Origin: Azophilus sp965214305
GTDB taxonomy: Bacteria; Pseudomonadota; Gammaproteobacteria; Pseudomonadales; Azotimanducaceae
Direction: 5' to 3'
Assembly (NCBI GenBank): GCA_965214305.1
Contig: OZ243949.1
Location: forward strand, 2,666,001-2,730,000
DNA length: 64,000 nucleotides
Below, one piece after another: positions 7,597 to 16,419 of this stretch. Position 1 is the stretch's first letter, and each line of letters opens with the position of its first letter. A model generated the notes under the pieces. It ran no database searches. It worked only from the letters and a program-made list of their open reading frames with translations, and was not told where the DNA came from. The translations under genes and the position numbers were made by a program.

Positions 7597-8385
7597 CTAG
7601 GCACCTGCGCCGTAGCACTCCGCTCGCGACGGGAACACCCGGGCACCGGTATCATGGTGAAAACGATTCACCGCACTGCCAATCAGTTCGTGGCCATTTG
7701 CGTAATGGCGCAGGAATTTGGGTTTGAAGGACGGATCCATACCAAGCATGTCCTGCAATACCAGCACCTGCCCGTCGGTATGGGGCCCGGCACCGATGCC
7801 GATAGTGGGTATGCCAATCTCACGGGAAACCAAACGACCGAGTTCCGAGGGAATGCACTCCAGTACCAACGCGAAACAGCCCACCTGCTCAAGGCGCTTG
7901 GCGGATTCGAGTATTGCCGACGCTTGGCCCTCGTTTTGCCCCCGCACCCTATGGCCACCGAAGGCCGCAACGGATTGGGGCGTCAAGCCGAGATGTCCCA
8001 TCACGGGAACGCCGGACTCAATGATATGGGCCATCAGCTCAAGTTGACCGGCTTCGCCCTCAATCTTGATCGCGTTACCTCCGGCTTGCATGAGTTCATG
8101 CACCGCATCCATGGCGCAGCCCCGGCCCTTGCGCACCGACAAAAACGGCATATCGACGATCACGAACTTATCCGGCGCACCGCGCCGCACCGCACGCCCG
8201 TGCAAGGCCATCATGTCCACCGTGGCATGCAGGGTGCTGTCGAAACCATGCATCACCATGGCGAGGCTGTCGCCAACCAGCAGGCTGTCTATTTCCGTCT
8301 CGTTGAGTACCCGCGCCGACCAGTAGTCGTAGCAGGTCACCATGGAAATGGGATGATTTGCGGCTTTGCGCTTGCCGAAGTCCAT
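7597..8385 (-). CDS. panB: 3-methyl-2-oxobutanoate hydroxymethyltransferase
   Basis: First committed step to pantothenate: adds a hydroxymethyl group from methylene-tetrahydrofolate to 2-oxoisovalerate, giving ketopantoate. The TIM-barrel signatures are visible: SMVTCYDYWSAR, LLVGDSLAMVMHG, VVDMPF (as IVDMPFLS), AIKIEGEAGQ, PVMGHLGLTPQSV and IGIPTIGIGAGPHTDGQVLV. ATG 8385 gives 262 residues, the family norm, with GAAGG nine bases upstream; a longer frame to 8466 would add a non-conserved leader. The stop codon lies in CTAG at 7597-7600 followed by GCACCTGCGCC, matching the end of family B repeats, so the last few residues (GAGA) may be element-derived. Confidence 0.94.
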   Translation of the reverse strand: MDFGKRKAANHPISMVTCYDYWSARVLNETEIDSLLVGDSLAMVMHGFDSTLHATVDMMALHGRAVRRGAPDKFVIVDMPFLSVRKGRGCAMDAVHELMQAGGNAIKIEGEAGQLELMAHIIESGVPVMGHLGLTPQSVAAFGGHRVRGQNEGQASAILESAKRLEQVGCFALVLECIPSELGRLVSREIGIPTIGIGAGPHTDGQVLVLQDMLGMDPSFKPKFLRHYANGHELIGSAVNRFHHDTGARVFPSRAECYGAGA

Positions 8386-8589
8386 TACGTTCACGCCTTC
8401 GCTCCCTAATCGTTCAATGCGGCTATTGATCGGCAAGGACCAGAACCCATTCGTATTGGGATGCACGTGAAGATGACCGCGCGGAGGCCTGTCAGGTACC
8501 TGTCCGGCATTGGATCAAGTCCTTGTCCATTGGCTGTGTTTAACGTCCTTACAGGACGTCGGTCTCCGTTCTCTCGTATGAGAATCGAA

Positions 8590-8745
8590 TCCGTGCGGCA
8601 GAATATGGGGGAATGCCCTGGATGTAAAGGATGACGGATGGTACTGGGAAGATGCTCAGTGGCGGGTGACCGGCCGGTACTTCTTGGTTGAGACCAAGGC
8701 CGCACCGAGCGGTCACGACTACTCCGGTCGGCCACGCCCACAGAG
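8590..8745 (+). pseudogene. Possible fragment of an unrecognised gene
   Basis: In the 600-base gap upstream of panB one plus-strand frame, open for about 50 codons after a TGA near 8580, reads GNALDVKDDGWYWEDAQW and then RYFLVETKAAPSGHDYSG. It looks like ordinary protein sequence (rich in Trp, Tyr and Asp) but has no start and runs into a family A repeat. I do not recognise the family. It may be the 3' end of a gene eroded on both sides. Confidence 0.25.
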
Positions 8746-8862
8746 GCCCCGCATCGCGCCGTGCAGCTTGCTCCATACCCTCTCGCATGGGCAGGAAGCG
8801 GGTGCCCAGCGCGGCAAGGCAAGCCCCACAGGCCCAGTCGCTGCCGAGCGGTAGGTTTAAAC
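8728..8862. repeat. Family A palindromic repeat, copy 2
   Basis: Same element as at 1797-1907 in opposite orientation. Right arm GCGCGGCAAGGCAAGCCCC (from 8809) pairs imperfectly with the left arm around 8735-8760; the loop holds the conserved TGCTCCATACCCTCTCGCAT. The flank ends GGTAGGTTTAAAC, matching the TTTAAA flank of copy 1. Arms have drifted more than in copies 1 and 3. The remaining part of the gap to 8990 shows nothing convincing. Confidence 0.75.
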
Positions 8863-8990
8863 TCGCTCCACCAGGGTTTTTGTTCCCGTCTGTGGATTGG
8901 GCGACACTTCGCCGATCATCCGCCAAACGGTTCGATGCGCGTCAGCAAAATCTTCGCGAATCGTCAATTCACTGTCGGAGCAATCAAAAT

Positions 8991-9767
8991 TCATGGTGAG
9001 TGCGGATGTTTGTGCAGTTGGGGTTGGGCCTCTCTAGGGTGTGTTTCAAGCGTACCAAACAGCCAATCAAACAGAAGCGTTATGGTGGCATAGTTCCCAT
9101 GCCGCATGCTTAAGTGATGCGCATCGTGTTTCATGGCTACCCAGTTCAAGGTTTTCCATGGGAATTTATCCAAATCGATTCGGGCATGGTTTATTAGATT
9201 AAGCTGCGAGTAGACAACAAAACCGAACGCTACCGTAGTGGCTTGCAAGCGCTCTCCCGAAGTCAGAACAAAGCCAATTGTCACTAGATAATAAAGGGCA
9301 ATACCCAAGAAAATTTCTACGGGATGAAGAAGGTATGCATCTTTTGAACTCACTCGACTTCTTGCCATGTGATGAACGCCATGTATTTTTTTGAAATAAT
9401 TTTGCTTGTGAAACAAAAACCGATGCATGAGGTAGTAAAAAAAATCATAGACCATCAATATCAAAAAAATATCCAAAGCCACGCGCCATGGGGATTGCGC
9501 CCGTAGTGTCACAATAAAGGGCAGTACAATGAAGACGAATGCCAAATTAAAACCGACGCCTATCTGTAGGCTGGATTTCAATCGTTTTCGATAGTATTTG
9601 TCCTTTTTATCTATTTTTTCTTCGTTTTCCCTTGTGTCATAGGCAACCGTTTCACGAATAGCGGGAATATGAAAGAAGATCGCCCTGCCAACGGCGATAG
9701 TGCCAATGGCAACCAGCACCGCGATGCCGGCCGCCTGCCAGTCATAGATAAGGCCGAGTGCGCTCAT
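8991..9767 (-). CDS. Membrane fatty acid hydroxylase / sterol desaturase family protein
   Basis: Integral-membrane di-iron oxygenase family. From ATG 9767 the 258-residue protein has four or more hydrophobic segments (residues about 12-30, 62-85, 90-110, 150-175) and the His clusters of the superfamily: MHRFLFH, then KIHGVHHMARS, then INHARID, then KHDAHHLSMRHGN. These ligate the two irons. The substrate (lipid, sterol or carotenoid) cannot be told. The start overlaps the stop of the preceding CMD gene as TGATG, implying translational coupling. The base composition of 9300-9650 is more AT-rich than its neighbours (many AAA/TTT runs), which may hint at a different origin. Confidence 0.8.
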   Translation of the reverse strand: MSALGLIYDWQAAGIAVLVAIGTIAVGRAIFFHIPAIRETVAYDTRENEEKIDKKDKYYRKRLKSSLQIGVGFNLAFVFIVLPFIVTLRAQSPWRVALDIFLILMVYDFFYYLMHRFLFHKQNYFKKIHGVHHMARSRVSSKDAYLLHPVEIFLGIALYYLVTIGFVLTSGERLQATTVAFGFVVYSQLNLINHARIDLDKFPWKTLNWVAMKHDAHHLSMRHGNYATITLLFDWLFGTLETHPREAQPQLHKHPHSP

Positions 9768-10150
9768 CAACCCGCCTGATCGTTGGCCGCTTGAGCCGCC
9801 TCGGCAATCGCCTCTTCCATGGTCGCCAACAGACCGGATGCCCTTGGGTAGCCGCAATAGTGGGCAATATAAATCAGGCACTCCCGAACTTGGTCGGCCG
9901 TCAATTCGCCCCGCTTGATCGCCGCCTTCGCCTGTATCTTGAAGGGCATGGACTCGCCCTGGGCGGCAATCATGCCAAGCAGCAAAATGCGTCGGTCGCG
10001 CATTGCCAGTACGTCCCGCGTCCAAACATCCGCAAACAGTGTTTCCAGCATGACATCGGAAAAGGCATAGCCTTCCGGTGGCACCATGACATCCCCGGCA
10101 TAGACTTCCTTGATCTTCTCCACGCCCCGGTCGCGACGTTCATTGGCCAT
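9767..10150 (-). CDS. Carboxymuconolactone decarboxylase (CMD) family protein
   Basis: Small helical protein of 127 residues. MANERRDRGVEKIKEVYAGD leads into the CMD fold with RDRRILLLGMIAAQGE and the C-terminal HYCGYPRASGLLATM, resembling the PcaC-type pattern. No AhpD-type CxxC pair is present, so a thiol peroxidase role is unlikely. The start ATG 10150 has GGAGAA five bases upstream; a longer frame to 10216 has no comparable site. It overlaps the hydroxylase gene downstream (TGATG) and is divergent from the SDR gene at 10270. Real substrate unknown. Confidence 0.75.
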   Translation of the reverse strand: MANERRDRGVEKIKEVYAGDVMVPPEGYAFSDVMLETLFADVWTRDVLAMRDRRILLLGMIAAQGESMPFKIQAKAAIKRGELTADQVRECLIYIAHYCGYPRASGLLATMEEAIAEAAQAANDQAG

Positions 10151-10269
10151 AGTGTTCTCCTTAACTGGGCGCCGTAAAGTTGATTTAGGGGCGAATTGTA
10201 TCGAGAGATGCGCCAAACTCCACCGATGGATTGCGTATCCGCAAAAACAGTCAGTCTACGAAAGATGCG

Positions 10270-11322
10270 ATGAGAGTATTTGTGACCGGCGCGACGGGTC
10301 TGGTCGGCGCGCATTCGGCACTGGCGCTGCTTGCCGCAGGCCACGATCTGCGTTGCCTCGTCCGCGATGCGGAGCGTGCCCGCCGATATTTTGCGGCGCG
10401 GGGATACCCTTTGGATGATTTCGTGGTCGCGGACATGACCGACGCCCCTGTCATAAGGGCCGCCCTTGCGGACTGCGACGCGGTATTGCACGCGGCGGCC
10501 ATGGTGGATGTGGACCCGCTCCGGGCAGAGGCCGTCTATACCGCCAATATGCAAAGTATCGACGCCGTGATTGGCGGTGCGCTCGATGCGGGGGTCGGCA
10601 ATCTGATTTGGGTATCCAGCCTTACCGTGTTCTTCAATGCCAAGGCAACAGCCATCAATGAAAACTCGCCACTCGGCAACTTGCGTAGCGCCTACACACG
10701 CTCAAAACGTGATGGCGAAACGCTCGTGCGCGGGATGCAGGCGGCGGGAGCGCCCATTCAGATCACCTACCCCGGCAGTGTTATCGGCCCTGAGGATCCG
10801 GGCCTGAGCGAAGGCAACAACGCCTTACGGATATTCCTGAAAACGGTGCCCGGCACAAGCACCGGTATCCAACTCGTCGATGTCCGCGACCTGGCCGCCA
10901 TGCACCGTCATCTGCTTGAGCACCCGCATGTTGGAGACGCGCAAGCGGCCCGCTACGTCATCGCGGGCCACTACCACGGGTGGCGTGATCTGGGCCGGTT
11001 GTTGCGCTCGCTCACCGGCTTGGCGATCGCCTGTCCGCCAATCCCGGGGGCGGTACTACGGGGTTTGGGGCACGCCGTTGACCAAATCCGACGTATCCAC
11101 CCATTCGATACCCGCTGGTCGGCGGAGGCCTTTGCCTTCGCCAGCCAATGGAACCCCGGCCAGTCGAGCCGTGTGCTGGCCAGAACGGGCCTCAACTTTC
11201 GAGCTACCGCGGACACCTTGGCCGATACGCTGCGCTGGCAAGTGACGGCCGGTCACCTGCAACCGCATCAAATCGGCAAGCTCAGCGGTAATGTGCCGTC
11301 CCGTGCGGAGACCGGGCTCTAG
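10270..11322 (+). CDS. NAD(P)-dependent epimerase/dehydratase family (extended SDR)
   Basis: 350-residue extended short-chain dehydrogenase. The Rossmann motif GATGLVGAH lies at residues 6-14 (MRVFVTGATG start), with DAVLHAAAMVDVDP following strand 4, a VSSLTVFF strand and the catalytic pair YTRSK (Tyr-x-x-x-Lys as SAYTRSKRDGE). Substrate is unknown; the sequence suggests the NAD(P)H-binding NmrA/epimerase group acting on a small or lipidic substrate. ATG 10270 is preferred over an in-frame ATG at 10231 because it starts directly at the Rossmann strand. The TAG stop is in a CTAG that begins a partial family B repeat. Confidence 0.75.
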   Translation: MRVFVTGATGLVGAHSALALLAAGHDLRCLVRDAERARRYFAARGYPLDDFVVADMTDAPVIRAALADCDAVLHAAAMVDVDPLRAEAVYTANMQSIDAVIGGALDAGVGNLIWVSSLTVFFNAKATAINENSPLGNLRSAYTRSKRDGETLVRGMQAAGAPIQITYPGSVIGPEDPGLSEGNNALRIFLKTVPGTSTGIQLVDVRDLAAMHRHLLEHPHVGDAQAARYVIAGHYHGWRDLGRLLRSLTGLAIACPPIPGAVLRGLGHAVDQIRRIHPFDTRWSAEAFAFASQWNPGQSSRVLARTGLNFRATADTLADTLRWQVTAGHLQPHQIGKLSGNVPSRAETGL

Positions 11323-11376
11323 GAGCCTCTGCCTTCGGAATTCGCGGCTACAAATCCGCTCCGTCGGCCGCTCGCT
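11319..11376. repeat. Family B repeat, left half only
   Basis: Starts at the CTAG containing the stop codon of the preceding gene and continues GAGCCTCTGCCTTCGGAA, TTCGCGGCTACAAATCCGC and GTCGGCCGCTCG, matching the left half of the full copy at 5118-5284. The homology stops there and the right terminus is missing. Confidence 0.75.
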
Positions 11377-11436
11377 GCCGAGCGGTGCGGCCTATCAAGT
11401 GCTGGTGAAGTATCCGGGCTGGCAAGTTGCCTGTGT

Positions 11437-11530
11437 GGTAGTGTCGCAGTTTGAATTTTTCGACTGCGGGACGCTGCGGTTGGCGCGGTCTCCAAATCCA
11501 AATCATTGCAAACTGATACACGACCGCCTG
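11437..11530. repeat. Family C palindromic repeat, copy 1
   Basis: Left end TAGTGTCGCAGTTTGAATTT, right end ATTGCAAACTGATACACG, so the termini are imperfect inverted repeats around TCAGTTTG/CGCAGTTTG. The left 50 bases match the reverse complement of 49620-49672 closely, including TCGACTGCGGGACGCTGCGG. It sits between an SDR gene and the next dehydrogenase. Non-coding. Confidence 0.7.
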
Positions 11531-11599
11531 TTATGTAGGGCTTCTTTAGCGTAGGAAGTTTCGATACCTTATGCCGTTTGCGAAAGTGGGGCGCGCGCA

Positions 11600-12487
11600 T
11601 TGAAAAAAACAAAGGTGGGCTACATTGGCCTCGGCACCATCGGCAAACCTTCGGCAATGCGGTTGCTTAGGCCGGAATTTGAAGTTTATGTTTACGACCT
11701 GCATCAACCTGCGGTGGACGAACTTGCCGCGGCGGGTGCCAACCCCTGCGCCAGCGTCGTGGAACTGGCCAAGCAATGCCAATATATCGGCATTTGTGTT
11801 CGTGACGATGCACAGGTGGACGCACTGCTCCAAGGCGCGGGCGGCATTTTCGCCAACGCCTCCCCCGCAACGGCGATAGCGGTACACAGCACCGTAGCCC
11901 AAGCCAGCATTCTTGGCTGGGCCGCCGAAGCGAGCGGCTTGAGGCTACAGCTGCTTGATGCACCGATCACCGGCGGCCCCCACAAAGCCGCGGCGGGCGC
12001 GCTCTGCTACATGGTTGGTGGCCCGGCGGAACTCGTTGAGCGTTGTCGGCCCATGTTCGCAACTTCCGCCGAAAAAATCGTCCACGCGGGGGAAACGGGA
12101 ACCGGTATCGCCCTGAAACTGGCCAACAACTTCATACAGTATGGGGAATTCGTGCTCATGGCCGAAGCAACCCGTTTTGCCGAAGCCTGCGGCTTGAGCG
12201 AGGACAAGCTGCGCGAGGTCGGGCTATCAAACGGCGTGGTCAACGAGCAAATGCAACTGTTTATCGCTGGTCGTAACGGTGTGTTGCGATCCGGGGGTGA
12301 TGCGCAAATGGCGCAATTTTTCGGTGAGCCGGGCCGCCTGGGGCGCAAAGACCTTGAGTGCGTACTCAATTCGGCCCGCGCAAAGGCGGTCGAACTACCA
12401 ACGGCCGAGTATATGCACGAACGCATCGAGCGCGTCTTCCTGGCCCAGGATGAATCGCGGCCGACAGATGCTAAGGAGTCTGGATGA
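11600..12487 (+). CDS. NAD(P)-dependent beta-hydroxyacid dehydrogenase (HIBADH family)
   Basis: 295-residue member of the 3-hydroxyisobutyrate / tartronate-semialdehyde dehydrogenase family. N-terminal Rossmann motif GYIGLGTIGKPSAMRLL (residues 7-23), substrate loop LLDAPITGGPHKAAAGAL (the DAPVSGG signature), and the catalytic lysine region GIALKLANNFIQYG, where Lys in KLANN is the family general acid. The start appears to be TTG at 11600 (TTG AAA AAA ACA). It overlaps the aldehyde dehydrogenase start as ATGA, so the two are coupled and probably act in sequence: hydroxyacid or alcohol to semialdehyde to acid. The physiological substrate cannot be read from sequence. Confidence 0.82.
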   Translation: MKKTKVGYIGLGTIGKPSAMRLLRPEFEVYVYDLHQPAVDELAAAGANPCASVVELAKQCQYIGICVRDDAQVDALLQGAGGIFANASPATAIAVHSTVAQASILGWAAEASGLRLQLLDAPITGGPHKAAAGALCYMVGGPAELVERCRPMFATSAEKIVHAGETGTGIALKLANNFIQYGEFVLMAEATRFAEACGLSEDKLREVGLSNGVVNEQMQLFIAGRNGVLRSGGDAQMAQFFGEPGRLGRKDLECVLNSARAKAVELPTAEYMHERIERVFLAQDESRPTDAKESG

Positions 12488-13971
12488 ACCCCGAACCCCG
12501 AATGCTGATTGACGGCGAACTCGTTTCCGCCCAATCCGGCGCAACTTACGACAACATCAACCCGGCGACGGAAGCGGTCATGGGGCCGACCGCAAACGCC
12601 GGTTCGGCAGACACGGAACTCGCCATCGCGGCGGCGCGACGGGCATTTGATGAGACCAACTGGTCGACCAACCATGCCTTTCGGCTGACTTGCCTGGGGC
12701 AATTCAAAGCGGGGCTGCTGGCCGAGTTGGATGAACTGCAGGTGCAAATCGCCGCCGAAACCGGTGCCCCCTTGGGCATCTGCGGTGCCAACGGTCCACA
12801 GTGCGGTGTACCTATCAATTTCATCGACCACAGTCTGGAAATGCTCTCCAACTACGCTTGGAGTCGCGATATCGGGGTCGCCGAGGTAATGGGCATCCGC
12901 AGTCGTCGCCTGGTCGAGAAAGAAGCCGTTGGCGTTGCTGCCTGCATCACGCCCTGGAATTTCCCACTGCAAATAAACTTGGCGAAATGCATTCCGGCAC
13001 TGGCCGCCGGTTGCACGGTGGTATTGAAAGCCGCGCCGGATACCCCGTGGACGGCTACCGCGCTCGGCAGCATTGTGCATCGACACACCGATATTCCCGC
13101 GGGGGTTTTCAATGTGCTGACCTCCGAAGATCCGAAGGCGAGCGGCGATCAGTTGGTTACCGATCCGAGGGTGGACATGGTGTCCTTCACCGGCTCGACC
13201 GCAGTGGGCAAACAAATCATGGCGCGCGCCTCGGCAACGGTGAAACGGGTTTTTCTCGAACTCGGCGGCAAGTCGGCGAACATCATCCTGGATGATGCCG
13301 ACCTCGGCGCGAGCCTTTTCAGCACCATCGCTATCTGCTTTCACGCCGGGCAAGGCTGCGCGCTGAACACGAGGTTGCTGATTCCGAAAGCCAAGCAAGC
13401 CGAAGTGGAAACACTACTCGGCAACTATTTCGGTTTTCTGGGTTATGGCAACCCCGATTCGGAATCTGAAATCATGGGGCCCCTGGTTAATGCCCGCCAG
13501 CGCGAACGGGTGTTGGGCTATATCGAGACCGGCAAACGGGAAGGCGCGCGGCTGCTGGTTGGCGGCGGCATTCCGAAGCACTTACAGAAGGGCTATTACG
13601 TGGAACCAACGGTCTTTGTGGATGTGACCAACGATATGACCATTGCGCGCGAGGAGATATTCGGCCCGGTACTGGCCGTCATCGCCTACGACGACGAAGA
13701 AGAGGCAATTCGCATCGCTAACGACTCCGATTACGGTTTATCCGGCAGTGTTTGGTCCGCAAGCGAGGAGCGCGCTCTGCGTGTGGCCCGCCGCATTCGC
13801 TCCGGTACGATCAATGTTAACGGTGGCAATTTCTACTCAGCGGACGCGCCTTTTGGAGGATATAAACAAAGCGGCAATGGCCGGGAAATGGGCCTTGAGG
13901 GATTCGAGGAATACCTGGAAACCAAAACACTGGCACTTGCAGCCGCGAGTTCCTGGGGCGCTGGCTCCTAG
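12484..13971 (+). CDS. Aldehyde dehydrogenase family protein
   Basis: NAD(P)-dependent oxidation of an aldehyde to the acid. 495 residues with the ALDH motifs in order: ITPWNFPLQINLAK (cofactor and oxyanion Asn), FTGSTAVGKQI, the catalytic Glu in LELGGKSANII, the nucleophile Cys in HAGQGCALNTRL, EEIFGPVLAVI, and FGGYKQSGNGREMG near the end. The GQGC rather than GQ(R/T)C context is common in this family. Translationally coupled to the preceding HIBADH-family gene (ATGA overlap). Convergent with the katG gene downstream, with only 10 bases between the stops; both stops lie in the CTAG ends of an 18-base family B remnant. Confidence 0.88.
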   Translation: MNPEPRMLIDGELVSAQSGATYDNINPATEAVMGPTANAGSADTELAIAAARRAFDETNWSTNHAFRLTCLGQFKAGLLAELDELQVQIAAETGAPLGICGANGPQCGVPINFIDHSLEMLSNYAWSRDIGVAEVMGIRSRRLVEKEAVGVAACITPWNFPLQINLAKCIPALAAGCTVVLKAAPDTPWTATALGSIVHRHTDIPAGVFNVLTSEDPKASGDQLVTDPRVDMVSFTGSTAVGKQIMARASATVKRVFLELGGKSANIILDDADLGASLFSTIAICFHAGQGCALNTRLLIPKAKQAEVETLLGNYFGFLGYGNPDSESEIMGPLVNARQRERVLGYIETGKREGARLLVGGGIPKHLQKGYYVEPTVFVDVTNDMTIAREEIFGPVLAVIAYDDEEEAIRIANDSDYGLSGSVWSASEERALRVARRIRSGTINVNGGNFYSADAPFGGYKQSGNGREMGLEGFEEYLETKTLALAAASSWGAGS

Positions 13972-13985
13972 GAGTCTCTGCCTAG
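13968..13985. repeat. Minimal family B remnant, CTAGGAGTCTCTGCCTAG
   Basis: Eighteen bases with CTAG at both ends and the family B terminal sequence between. The first TAG stops the aldehyde dehydrogenase (plus strand), the last CTA is the stop of katG (minus strand). It could be a deletion footprint of a full element or a solo end. Confidence 0.6.
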
Positions 13986-16192
13986 CGATCAAGGTTCATC
14001 ACTTTGGTCCAGGCTGACACAAAGTCGTCCAAAAATTGCTGGGCGGCATCATCGGATGCATAAACCTCAGCAATGGCACGCAATTCCGCATGGGAACCAA
14101 ACAGCAAATCAACCGGCGTGGCCGTCCACTTTAGGTCTCCCGAGTTGCGATCACGCCCCTCGTACAAACCTTCCATACCTTCCGCCTTGCTCCACTCTGT
14201 GGACATGTCAAGCAAATTGACGAAAAAATCGTTACTCAAAACGCCGGGCCGGTCTGTGAAGACACCGTGCTTAGAACCGCCTGAATTTGCATTCAAGGCA
14301 CGCATGCCGCCAACAAGCACCGTCATTTCGGGAACCGTCAGCGTCAGCATGTTGGCGCGTTCCACCAGCATTTCCGCCGGTGACCGAGCGCTGTCGTTGG
14401 CGAAGTAGTTACGGAAACCATCGGCATCGGGCTCCAAAACCGCGAACGAATCCGCATCCGTTTGCGCTTGAGTGGCATCGGCTCGCCCGGGCATGAATGG
14501 GACGGTGGCGGTCTGTCCGGCGGCTTTCGCACCCTGTTCGATGGCGACGGCGCCGGCCAGCACAATCAAGTCGGCGAGCGAAACGCGCTTACCCGTGGAT
14601 TGCTGTTCATTGAAGCTCCGCTGAATGCTTTCCAAGTGGCCCAATACCATGGCGAGTTCCGCGGGCGTATTCGCCGCCCAGCCCTTTTGCGGTGCCAAGC
14701 GAACCCGTGCCCCGTTGGCACCGCCGCGCATGTCCGTACCGCGAAAACTGGCCGCAGACGCCCAAGCGGTGCGCGCCAGTTCGCCAGCGGATAGGCCGCA
14801 GGCGAGAATTTCCGTCTTGAGCGATTCGATATCCGCCGCATCGATTAAGGGGTGATCCACCGCCGGTACCGGGTCTTGCCAAACCAGCATTTCGCTCGGC
14901 ACCTCAGCACCGATGTAGCGGCTGCGCGGCCCCATGTCGCGGTGCGTAAGCTTATACCACGCCTTGGCGAAGGCGGTTTCGAATGCCGCCGGGTTGCGTT
15001 GAAAGCGCTGCGCAATCTCGCGATAGCTCGGGTCGAATTTTAACGACAGGTCGGTGGTTAACATGATCGGCGCGTGCCGTAGCGTCGCATCATGCGCATC
15101 GGGCACCAGGTTGGCGGCTTGGCCATCCGCCGGAATCCATTGCGTTGCGCCGGAGGGGCTCTTGGTTTGCACCCATTCAAAGGCGAACAGGTTGTCGAGG
15201 AACTGGGTGGTCCAGGCAACCGGGTTGACCGACCAGGCACCCTCCAAACCGCTGGTATGCGTTGCCGTGCCGCTATCGCCGCCACATCGGTTCTTCCAGC
15301 CAAAGCCCTGGTCCTCCAGGCTGGCCGCCGCTGGCTCCGGCCCCGCGCAGCCTTGCGCCCGCGCCGCGCCATGAGCCTTGCCGAAAGTATGGCCACCGGC
15401 AATCAGGGCTACCGTTTCCTCATCGTTCATGGCCATGCGGCCAAAGGTTTCGCGAATATCGCGCGCCGCCAACAGCGGATCCGGAACGCCGTTCGGGCCC
15501 TCGGGATTAACGTAAATCAGACCCATTTGTACCGCCGCCAACGGCTTTTCGAGGTCGCGCTCGCCGCTATAGCGCTCGTCGGCGAGCATCTCGGTCTCCG
15601 GCCCCCAATACATCAGCTCGGCCTCCCAATCGTCCTCGCGGCCACCGGCGAAGCCATAGGTTTTGAAACCCATTGATTCGAGCGCCACATTGCCGGTCAA
15701 TACCATCAGGTCGGCCCAGGATATTTTGCGCCCGTACTTTTTCTTGATGGGCCACAGCAGCCGGCGCGCCTTATCAAGATTGGCGTTGTCGGGCCAACTG
15801 TTGAGCGGCTCGAAGCGTTGCTGCCCGCCCGCCGCGCCGCCACGACCATCGTGGATTCGATAAACGCCGGCGCTGTGCCAAGCCATGCGAATAAAAAATG
15901 GCCCGTAATGGCCGTAATCCGCCGGCCACCAGTCCTGGGAGTCGGTCATAAGCGCTTCGAGATCTTGCTTGACTGCGGCGAGGTCTAGCGTTTTGAAGGC
16001 TTCCGCGTAATTAAACGAGTCCCCGTAGGGGTTGGATTCCGCCGCATGTTGGCGCAGTGGGCCAAGATCAACCTGGTCCGGCCACCAAAACTGATTGGGC
16101 TTGGGGCGAGTGTCGGCCTGAGCACCAACCGCGATCAATAGGGTCAGTGAAACCGCAAGGGTGGCCAATGAGGACTTGGCTGATTCGAACAT
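13982..16192 (-). CDS. katG: Catalase-peroxidase with signal peptide (periplasmic KatG)
   Basis: Bifunctional haem enzyme that removes hydrogen peroxide. 736 residues. An N-terminal hydrophobic segment (SSLATLAVSLTLLIAVGAQA, about residues 7-26) followed by DTRPKPN is a Sec signal peptide, absent from cytosolic KatG, so the enzyme should be periplasmic like KatP of enterohaemorrhagic E. coli. Distal site Arg102, Trp105, His106 (RMAWHSAG), the covalent adduct partners Tyr227 (LIYVNPEG) and Met253 (GRMAMND), and proximal His268 (GGHTFGKAHG) are all present, at spacings identical to the mycobacterial enzyme. GGGAGG precedes ATG 16192. A second, cytosolic copy lies at 31704-33908. Confidence 0.92.
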   Translation of the reverse strand: MFESAKSSLATLAVSLTLLIAVGAQADTRPKPNQFWWPDQVDLGPLRQHAAESNPYGDSFNYAEAFKTLDLAAVKQDLEALMTDSQDWWPADYGHYGPFFIRMAWHSAGVYRIHDGRGGAAGGQQRFEPLNSWPDNANLDKARRLLWPIKKKYGRKISWADLMVLTGNVALESMGFKTYGFAGGREDDWEAELMYWGPETEMLADERYSGERDLEKPLAAVQMGLIYVNPEGPNGVPDPLLAARDIRETFGRMAMNDEETVALIAGGHTFGKAHGAARAQGCAGPEPAAASLEDQGFGWKNRCGGDSGTATHTSGLEGAWSVNPVAWTTQFLDNLFAFEWVQTKSPSGATQWIPADGQAANLVPDAHDATLRHAPIMLTTDLSLKFDPSYREIAQRFQRNPAAFETAFAKAWYKLTHRDMGPRSRYIGAEVPSEMLVWQDPVPAVDHPLIDAADIESLKTEILACGLSAGELARTAWASAASFRGTDMRGGANGARVRLAPQKGWAANTPAELAMVLGHLESIQRSFNEQQSTGKRVSLADLIVLAGAVAIEQGAKAAGQTATVPFMPGRADATQAQTDADSFAVLEPDADGFRNYFANDSARSPAEMLVERANMLTLTVPEMTVLVGGMRALNANSGGSKHGVFTDRPGVLSNDFFVNLLDMSTEWSKAEGMEGLYEGRDRNSGDLKWTATPVDLLFGSHAELRAIAEVYASDDAAQQFLDDFVSAWTKVMNLDR

Positions 16193-16419
16193 TGCAATCC
16201 TCCCGGGGATTCGGTTTATGGCCCGCGGCCTGCCACCATTCAGTCAAAGTCGGCGCCACGGGACGAATTGATGCAACTTACCGGCAGTACAACAAATACG
16301 TCAAATCGATATTCCCAAACGCAATAATAGAGTTGGGCTATGATCGCGTTCATAACGAGCCGCAACGGGCAACCGCAAGCGCCACCGGCACAGACTGAAA
16401 TTGCACACGGAGACAAAAA

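Noticed and set aside
12007..13398. 463-codon open frame on the minus strand across the two dehydrogenase genes
   Set aside because: Both sense genes are clear families; the antisense frame has no motifs and follows the codon phase of the sense gene.
16193..16419. OxyR site between katG and the esterase
   Set aside because: No convincing spaced ATAG-nt-CTAT pattern.
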